Assembly (NCBI GenBank): GCA_026394635.1
Contig: JAPKXV010000244.1
Location: 1-6,672 of the forward strand
Reading direction: 5' to 3'
Origin: Methanoregula sp.
GTDB lineage: Archaea > Halobacteriota > Methanomicrobia > Methanomicrobiales > Methanospirillaceae
Length of the DNA: 6,672 nt
The position numbers were made by a program, and so were the translations under genes. Below the pieces are notes generated by a model that had not been told where the DNA came from, ran no database searches, and was given only the letters and a program-made list of their open reading frames with translations. Positions 1 through 5,561 of this stretch are shown here, piece after piece; the first letter of the stretch is position 1; the number at the start of each line of letters is the position of its first letter.

Positions 1-57
1 CTTGAAGGGGGCAGGCATTTTGGGATTGCAGTCAAAGAGACCATCATCGAGAAGTGA
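1..57 (+). CDS. 3' end of an upstream gene, possibly archaeal 3-dehydroquinate synthase (partial)
   Basis: The frame beginning at base 1 reads LEGGRHFGIAVKETIIEK and then TGA at 55-57. The gene starts outside the window, so only 18 codons are visible. The peptide reads like a real C-terminus. From memory it resembles the tail of the archaeal type II 3-dehydroquinate synthase (the aroB' type, which makes 3-dehydroquinate from the aminodeoxyheptulosonate intermediate). That enzyme would fit directly upstream of shikimate genes. The assignment is tentative because no domain can be checked on 18 residues. Support for a true gene end comes from the repeats that follow, whose copies preserve the stop codon. 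Without them the ancestral spacing to tyrA would be about 4 nt, matching the tight packing of the rest of the operon. The alternative is plain intergenic repeat DNA that happens to be open in this frame. Confidence 0.45.
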   Translation, partial: LEGGRHFGIAVKETIIEK

Positions 58-150
58 AGGGGGCATTCTGGCATTGCAGTCAAAGAGACGATCACCGGGA
101 AGTGAAGGGGGCATTTTGGCATCGCAGTCAAAGAGACGATCACCGGGAAG
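3..150 (+). repeat. Three tandem repeat units (52, 48 and 48 bp) made from the upstream gene tail
   Basis: Unit 1 is 3-54, unit 2 is 55-102 and unit 3 is 103-150. Each begins TGAAGGGGGC and ends GAAG or GGAAG just before the next TGA. Units 2 and 3 differ at two positions of 48. Unit 1 differs from each by five substitutions and carries four extra bases (AGGC at 13-16). Units 2 and 3 share derived changes (ACGATCACCGGG in place of ACCATCATCGAG), so they probably share a more recent common copy. Each unit carries the stop codon of the upstream frame at its junction, and the last junction TGA is at 151-153. The copies look like tandem duplication of a gene end. They have no direct-repeat/spacer pattern and are not a CRISPR array. 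The array may have further units upstream of base 1, but unit 1 looks like the parental gene end. Confidence 0.85.
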
Positions 151-161
151 TGAGCGCATGA
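54..161 (+). CDS. Possible 35-codon leader/relay ORF across the repeats
   Basis: In the frame of base 54 a GTG start overlaps the upstream stop (GTGA, 54-57). The frame stays open through both 48-bp copies and stops at TGA 159-161, overlapping the tyrA ATG at 158-160 (ATGA). It encodes 35 residues: two 16-residue repeats starting VKGAFWH and ending DDHRE, then VSA. Both overlaps have the same geometry as the real gene junctions in this operon, including the GTGA at aroA/shikimate kinase. Translation could therefore in principle pass from the upstream gene to tyrA through this ORF. No strong Shine-Dalgarno site precedes the GTG. The frame may be open only because 48 is divisible by three. I do not recognise a product and do not expect a functional peptide. 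Confidence 0.2.
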   Translation: MKGAFWHCSQRDDHREVKGAFWHRSQRDDHREVSA

Positions 162-982
162 AGGCAGGCATCATCGGCGGCACCGGGAAGATGGGCCGGC
201 TCTTTGCCGCAGTCTTTAAAAAGGCCGGGTACGAGGTCGTGGTCTCGGGGAGGTCAACAAAGGTCACCAGCCGGAATATCGCACAGGAGTGCGACCTCGT
301 CATCGTCTCTGTCCCGATCCGGGACACAGTAAACGTGATCGAAGAGATCGCCCCCCTGCTGCGAAAGGACCAGCTCCTCTGCGATCTGACCTCATTAAAG
401 GTTAGCCCGGTAGCAGCCATGCTGAAATCCAAAGCAGAGGTGATAGGGCTCCACCCGATGTTCGGTTCGACTATCCGTTCGCTGAAACAGCAGACCATCA
501 TCGCCTGCCCGGCACGTGCAAAAGACGCATCGGTCGACGCCCTGCTCGCCGTGTTCCGGACTCAAGGAGCGGTCTGTACCGTCACGACGCCGGAGGAGCA
601 CGACCGGATGATGGCCGTTGTGCAGGGGCTGACCCACTTCGTCACGCTCTGCATGGCCGAGTCCGTCCGGCGCCTCGGGATTGATATCGACGCGACAAAA
701 GCGTTCACCAGCCCGGTCTACCGGATCGAACTCTCCCTTGTCGGCCGCCTGCTTTCGCAGGACCCGGATCTGTACGGCAGCATCCTGCAGCAGAACCCGT
801 TTGTACCGGATGTACTTGCCGCATGCCGGGACTCGGTTGCCGACCTGCAGACGATCATCCTCAGGAAGGACCCTGAAGCATTTGCCGCATTCTTCACACG
901 GGACGCCCGGCATTTCGGGAAATACTGCGATGAAGGCATGGCGATGACCGACGCACTGATCGAAGGGCTGGTGAACCGATGA
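158..982 (+). CDS. tyrA: Prephenate dehydrogenase (TyrA), stand-alone
   Basis: This cytoplasmic enzyme oxidatively decarboxylates prephenate to 4-hydroxyphenylpyruvate, the precursor of tyrosine. The 274-residue product begins with a Rossmann fold, GGTGKMG at residues 7-13. Arg32 in GRS follows the second strand, which hints at NADP rather than NAD. DLTSLK (76-81), HPMFG (99-103), HDRMM (148-152) and TH (159-160) match conserved prephenate dehydrogenase positions, with Ser79, His99 and His160 the likely substrate or catalytic residues by analogy with the family. An all-helical C-terminal domain follows. There is no fused chorismate mutase or ACT domain, so chorismate mutase must be a separate protein. 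I chose ATG 158 because the Rossmann strand starts immediately after it and AAGTGA (148-153) lies 4 nt upstream. The frame is open back to base 2, but that stretch is repeat sequence. The stop overlaps the pheA start. Confidence 0.93.
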   Translation: MKAGIIGGTGKMGRLFAAVFKKAGYEVVVSGRSTKVTSRNIAQECDLVIVSVPIRDTVNVIEEIAPLLRKDQLLCDLTSLKVSPVAAMLKSKAEVIGLHPMFGSTIRSLKQQTIIACPARAKDASVDALLAVFRTQGAVCTVTTPEEHDRMMAVVQGLTHFVTLCMAESVRRLGIDIDATKAFTSPVYRIELSLVGRLLSQDPDLYGSILQQNPFVPDVLAACRDSVADLQTIILRKDPEAFAAFFTRDARHFGKYCDEGMAMTDALIEGLVNR

Positions 983-1770
983 CCGTGTTTGTGCTCGGCC
1001 CGGAAGGGACGTTCTCGCACGAGCTCGCGCTCCGGCTCAAAGTTGAGGATATCCGGTTGTCCTCCACCATCCACCGTATCTTTGAGGCGGTCGGTAAGGG
1101 CGAAGGGGACGGCATCGTCCCGATCGAGAACTCCGAGGCGGGAGGTGTCGGTGCAACCCTCGACGGGCTTATCCGGCAGCCTGTCTTCATCACGGCCGAG
1201 ATGTACATGCCCATCGACCACCACCTTGCCGCGTATGTCCCGCCCGACCAGGTAAAGAAACTCTATGTCCACCCCCAGACGCACGAGCAGTGCAGCGAGG
1301 AGATCGAACGGTGGGGCATTCCCGTCGTCCACACCAACAGCAACGCGGAGAGCGCCCTGAACCTGCGAAACGACAGGACGTCGGGGGCGATCGTCTCGTC
1401 ATTCGCGGTAACATTCTACAGCCTTCCCGTTATCCAGGCGCACGTGCAGAACAACCTTGACAATGTCACACGCTTCGTGAGGATCTCAAAAAAACCCCAA
1501 CGTGAAGAGCGGGCTGAAAAATGCAGCATCATCATCGATCCCAGCGGGGACCGGACCGGGCTTTTGCATGACCTGCTCGCGGTCTTTGCGGTAAAAAAGA
1601 TCAACTGGACGAGGATCGAGTCCCGCCCCTCGAAGCGGGGGATCGGCACCTATGTCTTCTTCCTCGATTATGCGGCATCATCGGGATATGCTGATGCGAT
1701 CACGTACTTAAAAACAATGACAACGATAAAAGAGCTCGGCTGCTATACCAAAATTGAGGTACCGGAATGA
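979..1770 (+). CDS. pheA: Prephenate dehydratase with C-terminal ACT domain (PheA)
   Basis: This enzyme converts prephenate to phenylpyruvate, the last step before transamination to phenylalanine. The 263-residue length is normal for a monofunctional dehydratase. The catalytic region covers about residues 1-170: GPEGTFSHE near the start, VPIENSEAGGV from 47, HPQTHEQC at 98-105, and the catalytic TRF motif at 164-166 within NVTRF. An ACT regulatory domain covers about 180-260 and contains ESRP at 214-217, a hallmark of phenylalanine-binding ACT domains. The companion GALV motif is altered here (TGLLHDLL), so feedback inhibition by Phe is likely but not assured. The ATG overlaps the tyrA stop (ATGA, 979-982), with GGTGA at 970-974 as Shine-Dalgarno site. 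No chorismate mutase domain is present, unlike in enteric PheA. Confidence 0.95.
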   Translation: MTVFVLGPEGTFSHELALRLKVEDIRLSSTIHRIFEAVGKGEGDGIVPIENSEAGGVGATLDGLIRQPVFITAEMYMPIDHHLAAYVPPDQVKKLYVHPQTHEQCSEEIERWGIPVVHTNSNAESALNLRNDRTSGAIVSSFAVTFYSLPVIQAHVQNNLDNVTRFVRISKKPQREERAEKCSIIIDPSGDRTGLLHDLLAVFAVKKINWTRIESRPSKRGIGTYVFFLDYAASSGYADAITYLKTMTTIKELGCYTKIEVPE

Positions 1771-3032
1771 TCGTTACGCCTTCCCGCGTCCGGGGGATTG
1801 ACTACCGGTTCACTGCCCCGCCCTCCAAGAGTTTTACCCACAGGGCGATGATCATCGCAGCACTCGCAAACGGCATGTCTATCCTGCACAACCCCCTCAT
1901 TGCACAGGACACTGAGCTCACCGCCCGGGCCCTGGAAGCGCTCGGGACACGGATTCACTACGAACCAGGACGAGTCAGGATCGCCGGCTCGGGCGGGCAT
2001 TTCTCCTGCGGCGGTGAAAAAACCCTCGACCTGCAGAACTCCGGCACATCCCTGCGCCTGCTCACCTCGCTTGCCCTGCTCTGCGACCAGCCGGTCGTCC
2101 TCACCGGAAGTGCACGGATGCAGGAGCGCCCGATCGGACCGCTGGCAGACGCGATCAGCTCGCTTGGGGGAACCGTTGAATTTTTACAGAAAACGGGGTA
2201 TCCGCCGGTACGGGTTCATGCCACCCTCAAAGGAGGGACTGCTACAATTGACGGGACGATGAGCAGCCAGTTCATCTCCTCCCTGCTCCTTGTCGCACCG
2301 TATGCAGAGCAACCCGTGGAACTTGTACTTCCAAATCCTCCCGTGTCACGCTCGTACCTCGATGTGACCGTCAACATCATGAGGGCATTCGGGGCACAGG
2401 TGTTTGAACAGGACCACAGGGAGTATTCTGTGAGCAACCGCCAGAGGTACCAGGCACGGACCTATGAAATTGAGGGCGACTATTCCTCCGCATCCTACTT
2501 TTTTGCCATCGCTGCAATCTGCGGCGGCAGGGTGACCGTGGAAAACCTCAGGCCCGGTTCAGTGCAGGGCGACCACAGTTTCCCCGGGCTGCTCGGGGCA
2601 ATGGGTTGCACCGTGCAGGAAGGGTCTGATTCGATCACGGTGGAAAGGACCGGGAAGCTCTCGGGGATCGAATGCGATATGTCATCATCGCCCGACACCG
2701 TCCAGACGCTCTGCATGGTGGCCGCGATGGCAGGCACCCCTACGACCATCACCGGCATCAGTCATTTAAAGTTCAAAGAGAGCGACCGTATCACCGGCAC
2801 TGCCCGTCTCCTGAACAATCTCGGGGGAGACGTGCAGGCAGGTGCTGATACCATAACCATCAACCCGTCCCCGCTTCACGGCGGCACCATCGATCCGGTT
2901 AATGACCACCGGACCGCGATGAGCTTTGCTGTGCTCGGGCTGGGCATCGGGGGGATCACCATCGAACATGCAGAATGCACAAACAAATCATTCCCCGGTT
3001 TCTGGGACGCACTCGCAGGAGCCGGACCGTGA
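1767..3032 (+). CDS. aroA: 3-phosphoshikimate 1-carboxyvinyltransferase (EPSP synthase)
   Basis: This enzyme transfers the enolpyruvyl group of PEP to shikimate 3-phosphate, giving EPSP, the sixth step of the shikimate pathway. The 421 residues match the usual length of about 430. Visible motifs in order are PSKS (19-22, Lys21), NSGTSLR (91-97), SSQFISS, GDYSSASYF, SPD with the catalytic Asp310, KESDR (337-341), DHR (380-382) and the late Lys407 in NKSFPGFW. These are the substrate- and PEP-binding residues of the two-domain EPSP synthase fold, and none is missing. The loop that reads NAGTAMRP in the E. coli enzyme reads NSGTSLRL here, keeping the Gly but with Leu98 at the Pro101 position. 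The ATG overlaps the pheA stop, with GAGG at 1756-1759 seven bases upstream. The stop overlaps the next gene's GTG. Confidence 0.96.
   Translation: MIVTPSRVRGIDYRFTAPPSKSFTHRAMIIAALANGMSILHNPLIAQDTELTARALEALGTRIHYEPGRVRIAGSGGHFSCGGEKTLDLQNSGTSLRLLTSLALLCDQPVVLTGSARMQERPIGPLADAISSLGGTVEFLQKTGYPPVRVHATLKGGTATIDGTMSSQFISSLLLVAPYAEQPVELVLPNPPVSRSYLDVTVNIMRAFGAQVFEQDHREYSVSNRQRYQARTYEIEGDYSSASYFFAIAAICGGRVTVENLRPGSVQGDHSFPGLLGAMGCTVQEGSDSITVERTGKLSGIECDMSSSPDTVQTLCMVAAMAGTPTTITGISHLKFKESDRITGTARLLNNLGGDVQAGADTITINPSPLHGGTIDPVNDHRTAMSFAVLGLGIGGITIEHAECTNKSFPGFWDALAGAGP
3017..3031 (+). promoter_or_regulatory. Shine-Dalgarno site that fixes a GTG start for the kinase-dehydrogenase gene
   Basis: AGGAG at 3017-3021 lies seven bases before GTG 3029-3031. 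An ATG at 2975 in the same frame would add 18 residues, but these come from inside aroA and lack family similarity. The GTG start places the first beta strand and P-loop of the kinase at the usual distance from the N-terminus. It also gives the same 4-nt overlap seen at the other junctions. Confidence 0.8.
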
Positions 3033-4420
3033 AACGGATCGTCCTTACCGGCTACCGGGGTACCGGGAAGACAGAGATCGGAAAGGTGGTAGCCGGACGG
3101 CTGGGTATTGCCTTTATCGACACCGACACCCTGATCGAGGCAAAGACCGGGCGTTCCATCCCCACCATCTTTCATGAAGATGGCGAGGAGCGGTTCAGGG
3201 CCGTGGAGCGGGAGGTTATCGCTGCCCTCCCGGCACAGGACGCCCTCATCAGCACCGGGGGAGGTGTCGTGGTCGACCCGGAAAATATGGAGCATTTGCG
3301 CAGGGAGAGCGTGCTGGTGCTCCTCGTCGCAGACATTGACACCATCGAACAAAGGCTCTTAAAAAAACCCCGTCCGCCGCTCACGGGCATGCCGCTGCAC
3401 GAGGAGATTGCAGAGATGATGGACCGCCGCCGCCAGCATTATTATGCGGCAGCTGATCTCTGTTTTGACACCAGCGAGACCTCTGTGGATGTGGCAGCAG
3501 AAAATCTTATCCGGATCCTCCAAAAAGGAACGACAACGGCACAACAGAGAGAGACCGGGATGGCATTTTTCAGGACAGGGCGTATTCCGGCACCACAATT
3601 ACATACGCTCGAATCGATCCTCACCGCACCAGCGCGGGACCCGCAGACCCGGCTGATGGGAGTTGCCGGCTACCCCTGTGCCCACAGTAAAAGTCCGGCC
3701 CTCTTCAATAACCTCTTTACCCGCTACGCGCTCAACTACCACTACACCTGGTTTGAAGATCCGGAAGCCGACGAGATCATGCGGGTCGCCCGCTCGCTCG
3801 ATGTGAAGGGGTTATCCGTGACCATCCCCTTCAAACAGGATATTATAAAATATCTTGATGAGGTAGACGAACATGCGGCCCAGCAGATCGGTGCCGTGAA
3901 CACCGTGGTCTTTGCCTGCGGGTCCGCTGTCGGGCACAATACTGACTGGATCGGGGTGAGGAAACCCCTTGTTTCTCTCAGGGGCGCAAATGCCGTACTT
4001 CTCGGTGCGGGAGGTGCGGCAGCAGGAGCGGCATATGCGCTCGCGGACCTTGACATGAAGGTGACCATCCTGAACCGGACAACAGAGAACGCGAAGATAC
4101 TCGCAGAAAAATTCGGGTGTGCGTGGGGCCGCCTTGAAGATATGGATCGGATCAGACCGGATCTTATCGTGAATGCAACCCCGCTTGGTATGCATCCCGA
4201 TGACCACAGCCCGCTGCGCGATGACCAGCTCACTAAGGAAATGACCGTATTTGACCTCGTGTATACCCCACCCGAAACCCCGTTGATCGAACAGGCCCGC
4301 AGGATCGGGTGCAGGACAATCACCGGCACGGAGATGTTTATCGAACAGGCACGCGAGCAGTTTTACCTCTTCTTCGGGATCGATGTGCCGCCGGAAACGA
4401 TGCGGGAGACAGTACTATGA
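3029..4420 (+). CDS. Bifunctional shikimate kinase / shikimate dehydrogenase fusion (AroK-AroE)
   Basis: This 463-residue fusion covers two consecutive steps: NADPH reduction of 3-dehydroshikimate to shikimate, then ATP-dependent phosphorylation to shikimate 3-phosphate. Residues 1 to about 163 are a P-loop shikimate kinase of the bacterial AroK type: GYRGTGKT (8-15), DTD (31-33), FRAVE with Arg57, GGG (77-79), lid RPPLTG (115-120) and Arg134 near the end. A linker covers about 164-208. Residues 209-463 are a complete shikimate dehydrogenase: HSKSP (219-223, shikimate-binding serines), catalytic Lys269 in TIPFK, Asn291 in AVNT, Asp306 in NTD, NADP loop GAGGAAAG (326-333), and NRT (349-351) indicating NADP. 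Most archaea use an unrelated GHMP-type shikimate kinase, so the kinase half is unusual. The domain order is kinase first, the reverse of the reaction order. An in-frame ATG at 3560 (Met178) could allow a separate dehydrogenase. Confidence 0.93.
   Translation: MKRIVLTGYRGTGKTEIGKVVAGRLGIAFIDTDTLIEAKTGRSIPTIFHEDGEERFRAVEREVIAALPAQDALISTGGGVVVDPENMEHLRRESVLVLLVADIDTIEQRLLKKPRPPLTGMPLHEEIAEMMDRRRQHYYAAADLCFDTSETSVDVAAENLIRILQKGTTTAQQRETGMAFFRTGRIPAPQLHTLESILTAPARDPQTRLMGVAGYPCAHSKSPALFNNLFTRYALNYHYTWFEDPEADEIMRVARSLDVKGLSVTIPFKQDIIKYLDEVDEHAAQQIGAVNTVVFACGSAVGHNTDWIGVRKPLVSLRGANAVLLGAGGAAAGAAYALADLDMKVTILNRTTENAKILAEKFGCAWGRLEDMDRIRPDLIVNATPLGMHPDDHSPLRDDQLTKEMTVFDLVYTPPETPLIEQARRIGCRTITGTEMFIEQAREQFYLFFGIDVPPETMRETVL
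4404..4419 (+). promoter_or_regulatory. Shine-Dalgarno site that fixes the aroC start
   Basis: GGGAG at 4404-4408 lies eight bases before ATG 4417-4419, which overlaps the preceding TGA (ATGA, 4417-4420). The frame is open further upstream, to an ATG at 4309. That extension overlaps the dehydrogenase domain and has no chorismate synthase similarity, whereas the product from 4417 begins with the canonical family N-terminus (MNSFGKNFKITSFGESHG). Confidence 0.85.
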
Positions 4421-5403
4421 ACAGCTTTGGTAAAAATTTTAAGATCACCAGTTTTGGCGAGAGCCACGGGAAGGCACTCGGAGTAGTGATTGACGGTTGC
4501 CCGGCGGACCTTGAACTGTCGGGAGCTGATATCCAGCCCCTGCTCGACCGGCGGCGACCGGGCAAGAGTCCCCTCGCGTCCGTCCGTGCCGAACATGACC
4601 GGGTCGAAATCCTCTCCGGCATTTTCGAGGGGAAGACCACTGGCGCTCCGGTCGAACTGCTGGTAAAAAATGAGGATGCCAAATCCGGAGATTATGAGTC
4701 CCTGCGTGAGGTCTTCCGGCCCGGGCATGCGGATTTTACGTATTTTGAAAAATACGGCATACGCGACCACCGCGGCGGGGGAAGGAGCTCCGGCCGCGAG
4801 ACGGTGGCTCGGGTGGCGGCAGGTGCCGTGGCAATGAAGATCCTGTCGGAAAGGGGAATCACCATCACCGGCCGGATCCTTGAGGTACACGGGAAAAGAT
4901 CTCATGAAGAGATCGAAAAAGAGATCTGTGCTGCACAGGATGCAGGGGATTCGGTCGGCGGTATCGCAGAGATTACCGTGAACGGGTGCCCGGCCGGCCT
5001 TGGCGACCCGGTCTTTGGCAAGCTGGACGCACTCATTGCCGGTGCCATGATGGGGATCGGGGCGGTCAAAGGCGTTGAGATCGGGGACGGTTTTGCATCC
5101 GCAAAAAGATTCGGGAGCCAGAACAACGACCCGATGACCTCCGACAGTTTTTCCAGCAACCATGCCGGCGGCATCCTCGGGGGGATCTCAAACGGGCAGG
5201 ATATTGTCGTGAGGATCGGCGTGAAACCCACACCGTCGATTGCAAAGACCCAGAAGACCCGGGACATCCACGGCAATGAGGCCGAAATCTCGGTGAAGGG
5301 CCGGCACGACCCCTGCATTGTCCCCCGGATCATCCCGGTCGCGGAAGCGATGCTGGCGTTAGTGCTCGTCGACTGCCTGCTGGAACAGAGGAAGTACCGG
5401 TAA
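4417..5403 (+). CDS. aroC: Chorismate synthase
   Basis: This enzyme makes chorismate from EPSP by anti-1,4 elimination of phosphate, using reduced FMN. It is the last common step of the aromatic pathway. All three family signatures are present: GESHG with His17 near the N-terminus, DRRRPGKS at 44-51, the RDHRGGGRSSGRET block at 116-129 with catalytic His118, and RHDPCIVPR close to the C-terminus. At 328 residues it is somewhat shorter than the usual 350-390, which suggests lost loops rather than truncation, because both ends are intact. It is the last gene of the operon. Its TAA is followed within a few bases by an oligo-T tract and then by a convergent AT-rich gene. The flavin reductase activity needed for FMNH2 is not encoded nearby. 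Confidence 0.96.
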   Translation: MNSFGKNFKITSFGESHGKALGVVIDGCPADLELSGADIQPLLDRRRPGKSPLASVRAEHDRVEILSGIFEGKTTGAPVELLVKNEDAKSGDYESLREVFRPGHADFTYFEKYGIRDHRGGGRSSGRETVARVAAGAVAMKILSERGITITGRILEVHGKRSHEEIEKEICAAQDAGDSVGGIAEITVNGCPAGLGDPVFGKLDALIAGAMMGIGAVKGVEIGDGFASAKRFGSQNNDPMTSDSFSSNHAGGILGGISNGQDIVVRIGVKPTPSIAKTQKTRDIHGNEAEISVKGRHDPCIVPRIIPVAEAMLALVLVDCLLEQRKYR

Positions 5404-5406
5404 CGT

Positions 5407-5416
5407 CTCCTTTTTT
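5407..5416 (+). terminator. Probable oligo-T terminator of the aromatic operon
   Basis: CTCC followed by six T residues (5411-5416) lies 3-13 bases after the aroC stop. Archaeal RNA polymerase commonly terminates at short T tracts without a required hairpin. Two more T runs follow at 5459-5465 and 5468-5473, but these coincide with lysine codons of the opposite-strand frame. No strong GC-rich stem is present. The placement at the operon end supports the call, but T tracts are common in this AT-rich DNA. Confidence 0.4.
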
Positions 5417-5435
5417 AAAATAAGAAATCTTGATT

Positions 5436-5561
5436 TTATTTAAGCACCTTCTTCACAATTTTTTTGATTTTTTCGATTAGACCAGATTTTTCAGGTTTCA
5501 ATTTTTCATCAGGATCATATTTTCCTTCGAAGAAATCAAAACTGCTCTGCTGAAAACCTAT
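5436..5561 (-). other. In-frame continuation beyond the stop of the membrane-protein gene (41 codons)
   Basis: Read on the minus strand directly after the TAA at 5562-5564, the same frame stays open for 41 codons and ends at TAA 5436-5438. It starts IGFQQSSFDFFEGKYD and ends IKKIVKKVLK. It is acidic and aromatic at first, then strongly lysine-rich with an amphipathic pattern, like a natural C-terminal tail. It contains no ATG, and the only alternative starts are a TTG and a GTG late in the segment, so it is unlikely to be its own gene. The codon composition is AT-rich like the gene body. It probably once formed the end of a protein of about 382 residues, now cut off by a nonsense change. Chance openness is possible: at roughly 67% A+T, 41 codons would stay open in about 4% of cases. 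Confidence 0.45.

Noticed and set aside
3..150. CRISPR-like array
   Set aside because: The 48-bp units are directly adjacent with no unique spacers, and they match a coding gene end.
2..157. An N-terminal extension of TyrA of 52 residues, since the tyrA frame is open back to TTG at base 2
   Set aside because: The Rossmann strand starts right after ATG 158, a Shine-Dalgarno-like site precedes it, and the extension is only repeat-derived sequence. The frame is open because the copies are a multiple of three.
395..913. Long minus-strand open frames opposite tyrA, pheA, aroA and aroC (for example 395-913, 718-1332, 3742-4329, 4363-5163)
   Set aside because: They lie antisense to confidently identified genes, have no recognisable motifs and reflect high G+C codon bias.
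2975..3028. An 18-residue N-terminal extension of the kinase-dehydrogenase from ATG 2975
   Set aside because: The stretch is within aroA, lacks family similarity, and GTG 3029 has a good AGGAG site and a standard overlap.
5396..5403. Palindrome TACCGGTA at the aroC end
   Set aside because: It is an 8-bp palindrome inside the last codons and stop with no second copy in context. It is expected by chance.
5415..5442. AT-rich inverted repeat as a stem-loop terminator
   Set aside because: The best perfect stem is only five A/T-dominated pairs (AAATC/GATTT) with a two-base gap, so it is too weak to call.
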